Source: an uncultured Alphaproteobacteria bacterium (GTDB taxonomy: Bacteria > Pseudomonadota > Alphaproteobacteria > UBA8366 > JADFVY01). Taken from it: DNA of 32,804 nucleotides. The stretch lies in the NCBI GenBank assembly GCA_947259795.1, contig CAMYNJ010000015.1:1-32804 (forward strand), read 5' to 3'. Shown one piece after another: positions 7,366-15,121 of this stretch; the stretch's first letter is position 1; each line of letters starts with the position of its first letter. The notes beneath the pieces were generated by a model that made no database searches, was not told the origin of the DNA, and saw only the letters and a program-made list of their open reading frames with translations. Both the position numbers and the translations under genes were made by a program.

Positions 7366-10029
7366 TCAGAAATACAGCGAGATATCCCGGTGCTCGGACA
7401 GGCAGCCGACGATGGCCTTTACTTCCGTGTCGGGCAGTCTGGATTGCTGGCGCAGGCCGATGGTGTCGCGGATGGCGGTCTCGTAGGCATCCAGGCCGGG
7501 CAGCAGTCGGTCTCTGGCCTGGGCTCGCCACTCCATCTCGCCGGCATGGGCGGCCAGCGCCTGGTCGACGAAATCCAGCGCAGCCTCGGGGTCCGGCGTC
7601 CTCGCCTTGATCGCGCGGCGTCCCTTGGCCAGCAGCGAGCGGATATCGCGGGCGCCCTCGATATCACCGACCAGCCTTTCGATCTCCTTGAAATTCTCCT
7701 CGGCCTCGTCCACGTCCGCGTTCCGGACGGCATCCTTCAGCCCCTCGATATCGCCGCGCAGCGCCGCCAGCCGGTCGGTCGCGGCGACGATCGCGACGAT
7801 CTCGCCGATCGGCCCATAGGCGGCATCGACATTACGGCGGTAGGATTTGCGCGCACTGTCCTCAGTCTTCTGGAGCGCCTGCATGGCCTTGCTCTCGTCG
7901 GCCCAGCCCGCCGGGATTTGCGTCTCCAGATCTTTCCTGACCGCCTCCAGTTGCCGGATATGCGTTTCGAGGTTGGGCAGATCGGCCTGTTCCTCCGCGG
8001 ACGCGCTGGACAGGCGCGATATCCGGCCCTCGATCTCCGTGATCTCGGCAGTGACCCGCCGCATATCCCGCTGGATGGTGCGAACCCGGTTCAGCAGCGG
8101 CCGGTAGGCGTCGGTCTTGGCGGCGACGGCGGCCGTCGCCGCGCGCACCTCTTCGACCAGGTCGAAGGTTTTCGCAGCCTGGCCGAACGCGTTCGCGGCG
8201 TCCTTCCGCAGATCATCCGGCAGGTAGGAAAGGTCCATCTGCGCGGCCTTGTCGATGGCGGCCATAAGCTCGGCTCCGCGCGCGTCATACTGCCGGAACA
8301 GGTAGTCCTCCAGGCAATATTGCAGTTTCGGGTTCTGCGGCGGCGGCGCCGTGTCGGAGGTCAGCGAAATCCGGTTCGGCAGGTAATTCACCATCCAGGG
8401 CGCCGCGCCGACGATCGCCAGGCCGACGAGTTGCAGGCAGATGAAGGCGACGACACCCTTGTAGATCTGGATCGTGCGCACGGCCGCCGGCGCCACGCCG
8501 CGCAGATAGAACAGCGCGAAGCCGAAGGGCGGCGTCAGGAACGAGGTCTGGATGTTCAGGCCGATCATCACGCCCAGCCAGACGGCGGTGATGTTGGCGG
8601 ACGGGTCGGCCAGCAGGATCGGGGCGACGATCGGCACCACGACCACGGCGATTTCGATGAAGTCCAGGAAGAAGCCGAGGACGAAAATCACCGCCATCAC
8701 GATAATGAACTGGGCCCAGAACCCGCCGGGCAGGCCGGTCAGGAAGTCCTTCACCAGGTCCTCGCCGCCGAACCCGCGGAAGGCCGCGGTCAGCATCGCC
8801 GCGCCCAGCAGGATGATGAAGACCAGCGAGGTGGTCTTGGCGGTCTCCACCATGACGCCGCGCAGCGTGTCCTCGATCCTGAGGGTCCGCCAGCCGCTCC
8901 AGACCACCGAAAGGGTGAAGGCTGCGGCCGCGACGATGGCCAGGACCAGCACGAAACTGTCGGTCCCGGTCACGATATTCTTGACGTTGATCGGATGGAT
9001 ATTGGCGATCAGCGCCAGCGCGACGACCGAGGCGATGGACAGCAGGGCGGGCCGGTAGGCGCCGCGATGGCCCTCGCGCAGGCGGTAGCCGGCCATGATC
9101 GTCGCGCCCACCGCGCCGATGGCACCGGCCTGGTTCACGGTCGCAATGCCCATGATGATGGAGCCCAGCACGACGAAAATCAGGGTCAGCGGCGGCACCA
9201 GGATCAGCAGTACGCGCTGGGCGAAGCGCCAATCGTATTTGCCGTCGAAATGCACCGCCGGTGCCAGATGCGGCCGCAGCAGCGAGGTCACCAGGATGAA
9301 GACCATATAGAGCCCGACCAGCACCAGCCCCGGTACGAAGGCGCCCATGAACATATCGCCGGCGCTGGTCGACACGATGTCGAATTCCGACGGCATGGAG
9401 ACCTGGCCCGTGGCGTCCTTGAACAGGCCCTTGCGGGTGGTGCTGGCCTGGTCGACGGCGCTGGCCAGCTGGTCGGCCAGGATGATCAGCACGATCGACG
9501 GCGGGATGATCTGGCCCAGCGTACCGGATGCCGCAATGGTACCGGTCGCCAGCGAGTTGGAGTATTTGTTGCGCATCATGGCGGGCAGCGAAATCAGCCC
9601 CATGGCCACCACGGTGGCGCCGACGATGCCGGTCGTGGCGGCCAGCAGCGCGCCGACGAATACCACCGAAATGCCCAGGCCGCCCGGGACCGGGCCGAAC
9701 AGCTGCGCCATGGTCACCAGCAGGTCCTCGGCGATCTTCGAGCGCTGCAGCATGATGCCCATGAATACGAACAGCGGGATCGCTATCAGCGTATCGCGCT
9801 CCGCCTCCCAGTAAATCCCGCGGAAATTCGTGACGCCGGCCGTCAGCCATTGCACCGGGCCGCCCTGGGCGAAATAGGCGCTGGCGTCGCCCGCGATCAG
9901 CCAGCCGAAGAAAGCCGCGGCGCCGATGGCCAGGATCGCCGAACCGGGCAGGGAGAAGGCCACCGGAAACCCGGACCCCAGGGCCCAGATCATCAGGACT
10001 ATCAGCAGCAGGAGGAAAACCAGTTCCAT
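7366..10029 (-). CDS. dctM: TRAP transporter large permease DctM with C-terminal coiled-coil extension
   Basis: 887 residues from the ATG at 10029 (MELVFLLLLIVLMIWALGSG). The first ~552 residues are the DctM transport core, with many TM helices and typical stretches such as IALPLF-like IAIPLFVFMGIML, ATTGIVGATVVAMG and TLGQIIPPSIVLIIL. A hydrophilic insert around 9345-9450 is also seen in some long DctM proteins. The last helix ends at LAIVGAAPWMVNYLP. The remaining ~335 residues have no membrane segment and are rich in Glu, Arg, Ala and Asp with heptad-like runs (VTAEITEIEGRISRLSS; MQALQKTEDSARKSY), so they predict a long helical coiled-coil domain, probably cytoplasmic. DctM proteins are usually about 430-600 residues. 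It is the last gene of the dctP-dctQ-dctM operon. The role of the tail is unknown. Confidence 0.93.
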   Translation of the reverse strand: MELVFLLLLIVLMIWALGSGFPVAFSLPGSAILAIGAAAFFGWLIAGDASAYFAQGGPVQWLTAGVTNFRGIYWEAERDTLIAIPLFVFMGIMLQRSKIAEDLLVTMAQLFGPVPGGLGISVVFVGALLAATTGIVGATVVAMGLISLPAMMRNKYSNSLATGTIAASGTLGQIIPPSIVLIILADQLASAVDQASTTRKGLFKDATGQVSMPSEFDIVSTSAGDMFMGAFVPGLVLVGLYMVFILVTSLLRPHLAPAVHFDGKYDWRFAQRVLLILVPPLTLIFVVLGSIIMGIATVNQAGAIGAVGATIMAGYRLREGHRGAYRPALLSIASVVALALIANIHPINVKNIVTGTDSFVLVLAIVAAAAFTLSVVWSGWRTLRIEDTLRGVMVETAKTTSLVFIILLGAAMLTAAFRGFGGEDLVKDFLTGLPGGFWAQFIIVMAVIFVLGFFLDFIEIAVVVVPIVAPILLADPSANITAVWLGVMIGLNIQTSFLTPPFGFALFYLRGVAPAAVRTIQIYKGVVAFICLQLVGLAIVGAAPWMVNYLPNRISLTSDTAPPPQNPKLQYCLEDYLFRQYDARGAELMAAIDKAAQMDLSYLPDDLRKDAANAFGQAAKTFDLVEEVRAATAAVAAKTDAYRPLLNRVRTIQRDMRRVTAEITEIEGRISRLSSASAEEQADLPNLETHIRQLEAVRKDLETQIPAGWADESKAMQALQKTEDSARKSYRRNVDAAYGPIGEIVAIVAATDRLAALRGDIEGLKDAVRNADVDEAEENFKEIERLVGDIEGARDIRSLLAKGRRAIKARTPDPEAALDFVDQALAAHAGEMEWRAQARDRLLPGLDAYETAIRDTIGLRQQSRLPDTEVKAIVGCLSEHRDISLYF

Positions 10030-10057
10030 GATGGTGTCTTGCGTTCCCTGTATGGAT

Positions 10058-11062
10058 CTATTGTATGATTTCGATGGCCAGCTTGCGTTTGCCCGGGTCG
10101 CCACGGTAATCGGCGATGCCTTCCAGCAGGTAGGCCGCGAACTGCAGCGTCATCGTAACCGCGAAGATCAGCAGGTAGCCGGCCAGCAAATATTTCACAT
10201 ACATGCCGAAACCGGATTGCGAAACTTCCAGGCGCAGGATCGGGCTGGTGATGATGGCGGTGGACTGGCCCATGCCGACGACCAGGATCACCCAGCACAA
10301 CGGCAGGCCCAGCAGCAGCGACCCCGCCGCGTTGACGATGCCCTTGGTTTTCTCGGCAAAGCCGGAATAGAGCACGTCGACCCGCACATGGCCTTCCTCG
10401 ATCAGCGTATAGGCGCTGGAAAACAGGAACAGCCCGCCATACCAGAAGCGCACCATGTCGCCCATGAAGGCCTGTTCGTAGGAAAAGACGAAACGTGAGA
10501 CGACGATCTGCAGTTCGGCCACGACGACCAGCAGCGCCAGCCAGGTGAAGCCCAGCGTCCGCGTGACCGCCGCGAGGATCAGCGACAGGACGATCAGGGG
10601 AAAATGGACGTAAGGCGCGCGGAACTGGCTGCGGCCAAGCTGGGTGGTTATGTCCGCACCGACGAAGAACTCCAGCAGCTCCTCGACCCGCAGGAAGGAA
10701 ATAAGCGCATCGGCGATGCCGACCAGAAACACCACCCAGAAGGCGAACCGGGCGATATAGGCGGCGATGGCGGAAATCGCCAGATCGTCCTGGCGCAGGG
10801 TGCGGTTCCTGGTTTTCAGCACGAAGACCGCCGGCGCCACCACCGACAGCAGATATATCAGCGCCTGGACCCAGGCCGTAGCGCTGGCCTCCGGCCCGAA
10901 GGCGGCGCCGGCGCCCGGCCATTCACGCCAGAACGTCAGGTAGATATTGAACAGATACGCAAACAGCGTACCGACGATAGTCCAGCCAATGAAGCGAACG
11001 CCCAGAACGGAGGCTGTCGGTACGTAACCATTGGCGGGTTTCGCCGAGTCGGAAACAGACAT
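10058..11062 (-). CDS. dctQ: TRAP transporter small permease DctQ (large variant)
   Basis: 334 residues, about twice the length of a minimal DctQ. An N-terminal block of TM helices (residues ~23-45, 65-83, 100-125 and more) precedes the DctQ-like four-helix core, recognised by SSAYTLIEEGHVRVDVLYSGF and the following helices (GSLLLGLPLCWVILVVGMG; YLLAGYLLIFAVTMTLQFAAYLLEGI). DctQ pairs with DctM in the inner membrane and helps dock the periplasmic binding protein. The start at 11062 has only a weak ribosome site (TAAGG) and sits 18 nt after an intercistronic hairpin. Its stop is 28 nt before dctM. The enlarged form fits the TakPQM-type transporters suggested by the binding protein. Confidence 0.9.
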   Translation of the reverse strand: MSVSDSAKPANGYVPTASVLGVRFIGWTIVGTLFAYLFNIYLTFWREWPGAGAAFGPEASATAWVQALIYLLSVVAPAVFVLKTRNRTLRQDDLAISAIAAYIARFAFWVVFLVGIADALISFLRVEELLEFFVGADITTQLGRSQFRAPYVHFPLIVLSLILAAVTRTLGFTWLALLVVVAELQIVVSRFVFSYEQAFMGDMVRFWYGGLFLFSSAYTLIEEGHVRVDVLYSGFAEKTKGIVNAAGSLLLGLPLCWVILVVGMGQSTAIITSPILRLEVSQSGFGMYVKYLLAGYLLIFAVTMTLQFAAYLLEGIADYRGDPGKRKLAIEIIQ

Positions 11063-11079
11063 GTGGAGGCCTTAAAACC

Positions 11080-11106
11080 ATGGGACGGAGCACGGCTCCG
11101 TCCCAT
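11080..11106 (-). terminator. Intercistronic hairpin between dctP and dctQ
   Basis: A perfect 12-bp inverted repeat (ATGGGACGGAGC, loop ACG, GCTCCGTCCCAT) lies between the dctP stop and the dctQ start. On the transcribed minus strand it is followed after two bases by a short T4 run (11074-11077). It could be a partial terminator or a 3' stabiliser that keeps the binding-protein mRNA in excess over the permease mRNA. The weak T run makes full termination doubtful. Confidence 0.6.
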
Positions 11107-11132
11107 AATTTATCATCATAGCCAACGGCCTG

Positions 11133-12227
11133 TTAGAGGCCGAGGACCCGGTTGCGCTTCAGCGAGTAGCCGACGTCCGAAAGCTTCATCCAGCCGGCCA
11201 CGTTCTTGCGGGCGTCGATGAAGGAATCGAGAATTTTCGCCGACAGGGCGCTGTGGGCGCGAGTCTCTTCCATGACTTCCGCCGAGGCTTCGCCGAAACT
11301 GTCATAGACGTCGTCGTTGAACTCGCGCAGCTTAACGCCATGCTCGTCGATCAGCTTCTTCAGATAGGTCGCGTTGTTCGCATTGTTCTCGGCCATCTGA
11401 AGTTCCGCTTCCATCAGACTGGCCGCCTCGATGGTGAGCTGTTCGCTCTTGGTCAGCCCTGCCCACCATTTCTGGTTCATGCCGAACGAGATGAAGCCGC
11501 CCGGCTCGTGCATGCCGGGATAGTAGTAGTATTTGGCCGCCTCGTAGAACTTCATGAAATAGTCATTGTACGGGCCGACCCATTCGGTCGCGTCGATCGC
11601 ACCGGAGACCAGGTTTTCGTAAATCTGGCTGCCCGGCAGCGAGACCGGCGAAGCGCCGACCTTGGCCATGACGTCGCCACCCAGGCCCGGGATGCGCATC
11701 TTCAGGCCCTTCAGATCGTCGGCCGATTCGATTTCCTTGTTGAACCAGCCGCCCATCTGGACGCCGGTATTGCCGCAGGGCAGACATTTCAGGCCGAAGC
11801 TGCCGGCCAGTTCGTCCCATAGCTGCTGGCCGCCCAGGAAGTTGATCCAGGCGCCCATTTCCGTGTAGGTCAGGCCGAACGGCACCGAGGTAAAGAAGGC
11901 CCAGCCCGGATGCTTGCCCTTCCAGTAGTAATCGGCCGAGTTGTAAGCTTGGGCGTTGCCCGAGGCCACTTCGTCGAACACATCGAAGCCGCCGACGCGC
12001 TCGCCGGAGGCGAAATATTTGGTGGTGATCCTGCCTTCGGTCATATCGGTAATGCGCTGGGCGAGACGCTGTGCGCTGATGCCGAGACCGGGGAAGTCGC
12101 GCGGCCAACTGGACACGATGACCATTTCCTTGCGGCCCTGGGCGATTGCCGGGGCGGCTAGGGTGCTGGCCGCTGCGGTGGCGGCGGTGGCAACGCCCGC
12201 CTTCTTGATAAACGAACGACGATCCAT
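11133..12227 (-). CDS. dctP: TRAP transporter substrate-binding protein, TakP-like
   Basis: 364 residues. The N-terminus carries a Tat signal (MDRRSFIKKAG, then an Ala-rich stretch ending APAIAQ), so the protein is exported folded to the periplasm. The body matches the DctP fold and most resembles TakP of Rhodobacter, the 2-oxoacid binder. Shared segments include CGNTGVQMGGWF (152-162), LKMRIPG with Arg178 at the position of the carboxylate-binding arginine of DctP proteins, and IDATEWVGPYND (211-222). The likely ligands are therefore 2-oxo acids or similar carboxylates; this is inference from similarity. AAGGAGG lies 5 nt before the ATG, an excellent ribosome site. It is first in the dctPQM operon. 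Confidence 0.93.
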   Translation of the reverse strand: MDRRSFIKKAGVATAATAAASTLAAPAIAQGRKEMVIVSSWPRDFPGLGISAQRLAQRITDMTEGRITTKYFASGERVGGFDVFDEVASGNAQAYNSADYYWKGKHPGWAFFTSVPFGLTYTEMGAWINFLGGQQLWDELAGSFGLKCLPCGNTGVQMGGWFNKEIESADDLKGLKMRIPGLGGDVMAKVGASPVSLPGSQIYENLVSGAIDATEWVGPYNDYFMKFYEAAKYYYYPGMHEPGGFISFGMNQKWWAGLTKSEQLTIEAASLMEAELQMAENNANNATYLKKLIDEHGVKLREFNDDVYDSFGEASAEVMEETRAHSALSAKILDSFIDARKNVAGWMKLSDVGYSLKRNRVLGL

Positions 12228-12462
12228 AGGTTCCTCCTTATTGGTGTTTTGTCGCTGTATTCATGCGAATGGCTGGTTTCCATCTGTCCATGGTCCCGGC
12301 CTCGGCAACGGACATGGCCGTATGCCGTTCCGGTCCGCGGGCGGCGGAGTCAGAATTCTGCTATACTGTTTGACGGTTCCGAAGTTCTTATCCCTGTAAC
12401 ATTGTTTGTTTTTTATCCCTACGGGTGCGCGTTTATCGGCGCTTCCCGTATGTATCCGATTA
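12228..12462. other. Intergenic region upstream of dctP
   Basis: 235 bp between the dctP start and the stop of the ABC ATPase gene, both on the minus strand. It must hold the dctP promoter. A possible minus-strand -10 (TATAGC, near 12360) has no convincing -35. Two copies of TTATCCCT (12388-12395 and 12413-12420) lie 25 bp apart in an AT-richer stretch, which could be an activator site but could equally be chance. Confidence 0.4.
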
Positions 12463-13197
12463 TTATAGCGCGGCATCGCCTTTGTCTATAGCGGGGGCGG
12501 GCTCGCTGGTCGCCTCGCCGTTCCCCATGGCCTCGCGCAGCCGCACGGAGATGCCCTGAATCCATTGCCAATCCCGCCGCGCCCGCGGCTGGTCGAGCGC
12601 CAGGTCGGCGGCGATTGCGGCGGGGCGGCCGGACAACAGCAGAACTCGGTCGGCCATGGCGGCGGCTTCGGCCAGGTTGTGGGTCACCATCAGCACGGTG
12701 GGGCGGGTCTTGTGCCATAAATCAAGCGTCAGGTCGCGAAGCTGGGCTGCCGCGGCCTCGTCAAGCGAGACAAACGGTTCGTCCATCAGCAGGACTTTGG
12801 GCCGCACCGCCAGCGCCCGCGCTAGGCCGGCGCGCCGCGCCATGCCCATGGACAGCATCGCGGGGAAAGCGTCCCCGTATCCTTCCAGGCCGACCATCGC
12901 CAGGGCCGCCTCCGCCGCCGCGCCATGACCCGCGGGCTCAGCCGCCAGGCGTATGTTGTCGGCCAGGCTGCGCCAGGGCAGCAGCCGGGGCTCCTGGAAC
13001 ACATAGGCGAGACGCTCGGCGCCCTCGATATGGCCGCGCCAGTCGCTGTCCAGGCCGGCCAGGATGCGCAGCAGGGTCGTCTTGCCGCAGCCCGACGGCC
13101 CGGTCAGCGCGGTGAATGAGCCCGGTTCCAGGGCGATGGAGATATCCTTCAGGATTTCGTCCCGGCCGAAGGATTTGCTGTCGATAGCGACCCGCAT
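12463..13197 (-). CDS. ABC importer ATP-binding protein (SsuB/TauB type)
   Basis: 244 residues starting at the ATG at 13197, which overlaps the permease stop (TGATG). Walker A is GPSGCGKTT (33-41), the Q-loop is VFQEPRLLPWR, Walker B is VLLMDEPFVSLDE and the H-loop is VTHNLAEA. The signature motif reads LSMGM where this family normally has LSGGM, so one of the conserved glycines is replaced by Met. The rest of the signature helix (ARRAGLARAL) is normal. The protein drives an NMT1/SsuA-like importer with the two genes upstream. A C-terminal tail after ~220 residues is low in complexity. Confidence 0.92.
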   Translation of the reverse strand: MRVAIDSKSFGRDEILKDISIALEPGSFTALTGPSGCGKTTLLRILAGLDSDWRGHIEGAERLAYVFQEPRLLPWRSLADNIRLAAEPAGHGAAAEAALAMVGLEGYGDAFPAMLSMGMARRAGLARALAVRPKVLLMDEPFVSLDEAAAAQLRDLTLDLWHKTRPTVLMVTHNLAEAAAMADRVLLLSGRPAAIAADLALDQPRARRDWQWIQGISVRLREAMGNGEATSEPAPAIDKGDAAL

Positions 13198-13982
13198 CAC
13201 ACCCGCCGCCAGCGCGAGGCATGGCGTTCCCAAGGCTGCAGCAGGCCCAGCTCGACCGCCTGCATGACCAGGATGAAGGCGATGGCGTAGACGAAGATCC
13301 GGCCGATATCGAACAGCTGGAAATAAAGATGGATCTGGAATCCGACGCCGTTGCTGCGGCCCAGCAGTTCGACCACTAGCGCGATCTTCCAGATCAGCGC
13401 GATACCCGACCGCGCCGCGGCGGCCATAAAGGGCGCCAGTTGCGGCAGGATGACATGGCGCAGCGTGGCGGCCGGACCGAAACGATAAAGCCGCGCCATC
13501 TCCGCCAGGTCCCGATCCAGCGCGCGGGTGCCCTCGCGCAGCGTCACCGCCACGTTGGGTATCTTGGTGATGGCAATGGCGGCGATTGCGGCGACTTCGG
13601 TCAGTCCGAACCACAGATAGCAGAGCACGATGGTCACCAGGGCCGGGACATTCAGTGCCACGATCAGCCAGGGATCGAAGGCCCGGTTGGCCCGGCCCGA
13701 CAGGCCCAGCGCGATGCCGATCGCAGCCCCGATTGCCATGGCGAGGACGAAGGCCGCCAGCACGCGCGCCAGCGTCGCGCCCAGATGGAACAGCAGGTCG
13801 CCGTTGCGCCACTCGTCGGCGGCCAGCGCCAGCACCGTCAGCGGCGGCGGCAACAGGTCGGCCGGCATGAACGCCGACAGCGCCGCCCATATCAGGACAA
13901 GCGCCAGTAGCGACAGGGGAACGGTGACAAGGCCGGAACCCGCCCGGCCCCTGTCACCGTGTTGCTTTGCGTCCGGCTGCAT
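13197..13982 (-). CDS. ABC importer permease (SsuC/TauC type)
   Basis: 261 residues with about six TM helices. The EAA loop that contacts the ATPase is visible as EGTRALDRDLAEMARLYRF followed by GPAATLRHVILPQLAPF. The N-terminal 20 residues are hydrophilic. It follows the binding-protein gene with no gap (TGAATG) and overlaps the ATPase gene by one base, so the three genes form one translationally coupled unit. The family includes taurine, alkanesulfonate, nitrate and pyrimidine-precursor importers, so the substrate cannot be fixed from this gene. Confidence 0.93.
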   Translation of the reverse strand: MQPDAKQHGDRGRAGSGLVTVPLSLLALVLIWAALSAFMPADLLPPPLTVLALAADEWRNGDLLFHLGATLARVLAAFVLAMAIGAAIGIALGLSGRANRAFDPWLIVALNVPALVTIVLCYLWFGLTEVAAIAAIAITKIPNVAVTLREGTRALDRDLAEMARLYRFGPAATLRHVILPQLAPFMAAAARSGIALIWKIALVVELLGRSNGVGFQIHLYFQLFDIGRIFVYAIAFILVMQAVELGLLQPWERHASRWRRV

Positions 13983-14957
13983 TCAGTTCAGGTGGAAGAG
14001 CGCGGGCTCCACCGTCGTCGCCTTGCCGACCAGCCGCTCGCCGCCCAGTTCCGCCAGCAGGGCGAACATGGCCTGTGCGCCCGCCATATCCACTGCGCCG
14101 GTGCCCGGAATGCCGGCCCGGAAACCGTCTTTCAGCGCCCGGAAGGTCGCATCGTCCTCCGCCTTCATCTGCGGGCGCAGCCGGTCCCATTCCGCATCGG
14201 AATCGCGCAGGATATCCTTAGCCTGCCGCGATGCCGCCAACAGGCCGGATGCCAGCGCCGGATTATCTTCCGCCCAGTCGCCGCGGAACACATAGCCCAG
14301 CAGCGGCGTCTCCGGATCGAGGCCCAGTTCGGCAGCGGCATCGGCCACGTCGACGATCCGCCGCATGCCGCCGGCTTCCATCTTCGCCAGGTAATGCCAG
14401 AAATTGATCACCGCATCCAGCTCGCCCGACAGCCCCTTTTTGAATAGCAGCGGCGGCGCGCCGAACACCGGCTCGGCCTCCTTCGCCAGATCGATGCCGT
14501 GGCGCTTCTTCGCCAGTGCCTGGATCAGGATCCAGCTCTTGTCGACGGGTCCGCCGGCGATGCCGATCTTCCTGCCCTTCAGGTCCGCGAGCGAGCGGAT
14601 CGGCGAATCCGCGGCTACGACCATGCCGCCGACCGACCGCGAATAGGGCATCAACCGGATGTCGCGGCCCTCGGCCCGCTGACGCGCGACCCAGACCCAG
14701 TCGGTAACGATCATCTCGGCTGCGCCGCCCTGGAACATGATGGTCGAGGCCTGCTTATTGGCGACGGGCAGGACCTCAAGCGTAAAGCCGTTGGCCTTGT
14801 CGAGCCCGTGATGCCTGATCACGTCGAGCTCCCAGTTGACGGTGCCGAATTTCAGCACCGCGATGCGCAGAACCGGTTCCCCGGCCAGCGCCGCCGTGGA
14901 CAGCATCGCCAGGGCCAATCCGGCGATCGCGGTCGATCTGAAGATAGTGGCGAACAT
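13983..14957 (-). CDS. ABC importer periplasmic binding protein (NMT1/SsuA-like)
   Basis: 324 residues with a signal peptide (MFATIFRSTAIAGLALAM...AALAGEP). The mature part has the features of the NMT1/SsuA type-II periplasmic binding fold: LRIAVLKFGTVNWELDVI at the start, ASTIMFQGGAAEMIVTDWVWVARQ in the middle, and SLADLKGRKIGIAGGP at the hinge region. The start is supported by GGGAGG 7 nt upstream. It is divergent from the FAH-family operon with a 164-bp shared control region, which suggests that the imported compound is the substrate, or related to the substrate, of that operon. The ligand is unknown. Confidence 0.9.
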   Translation of the reverse strand: MFATIFRSTAIAGLALAMLSTAALAGEPVLRIAVLKFGTVNWELDVIRHHGLDKANGFTLEVLPVANKQASTIMFQGGAAEMIVTDWVWVARQRAEGRDIRLMPYSRSVGGMVVAADSPIRSLADLKGRKIGIAGGPVDKSWILIQALAKKRHGIDLAKEAEPVFGAPPLLFKKGLSGELDAVINFWHYLAKMEAGGMRRIVDVADAAAELGLDPETPLLGYVFRGDWAEDNPALASGLLAASRQAKDILRDSDAEWDRLRPQMKAEDDATFRALKDGFRAGIPGTGAVDMAGAQAMFALLAELGGERLVGKATTVEPALFHLN

Positions 14958-15005
14958 CTGTTGCCTCCCTTGACGGCCTGTTCGGCCCGTTGCGCCGGCA
15001 AGCCC

Positions 15006-15028
15006 TTGTCGATTTGTTTATACGACAA
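15006..15028. promoter_or_regulatory. Inverted repeat in divergent control region (candidate operator)
   Basis: TTGTCG and CGACAA form a 6-bp inverted repeat with an 11-bp AT-rich spacer, in the middle of the region between the ABC importer and the FAH operon. Such a site would suit a dimeric regulator (for example the GntR or IclR type) controlling both units. No regulator gene is adjacent, so this remains a candidate. Confidence 0.4.
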
Positions 15029-15063
15029 TATGGACGCCCGCTTCCATTGGGCAAAGGGCGATA

Positions 15064-15091
15064 TTGCCGGGCCGGTCTATTGCGGTATAAA
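15064..15091 (+). promoter_or_regulatory. Sigma70-like promoter for the FAH operon
   Basis: TTGCCG (15064-15069) and TATAAA (15086-15091) are separated by 16 bp. The predicted start of transcription (~15098) leaves room for the ribosome site GAGGAG at 15107-15112 and the ATG at 15122. It is the best promoter match seen in this intergenic region. Confidence 0.5.
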
Positions 15092-15121
15092 GCGGGCCGG
15101 ATCGAAGAGGAGTTCGAACAG

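Noticed and set aside
8285-9850. 521-residue minus-strand frame
   Set aside because: It is a shifted frame within dctM with Arg/Gly/His-rich content and no domain.
7117-10068. 983-residue open frame on the plus strand
   Set aside because: It is antisense to dctM. The translation is Gln/Arg/His/Asp-rich low complexity without any domain, while the minus strand encodes a clear TRAP permease.
12388-12420. Direct repeat TTATCCCT as a regulator site
   Set aside because: Only eight bases, in an AT-rich tract, with no clear promoter nearby; chance is likely.
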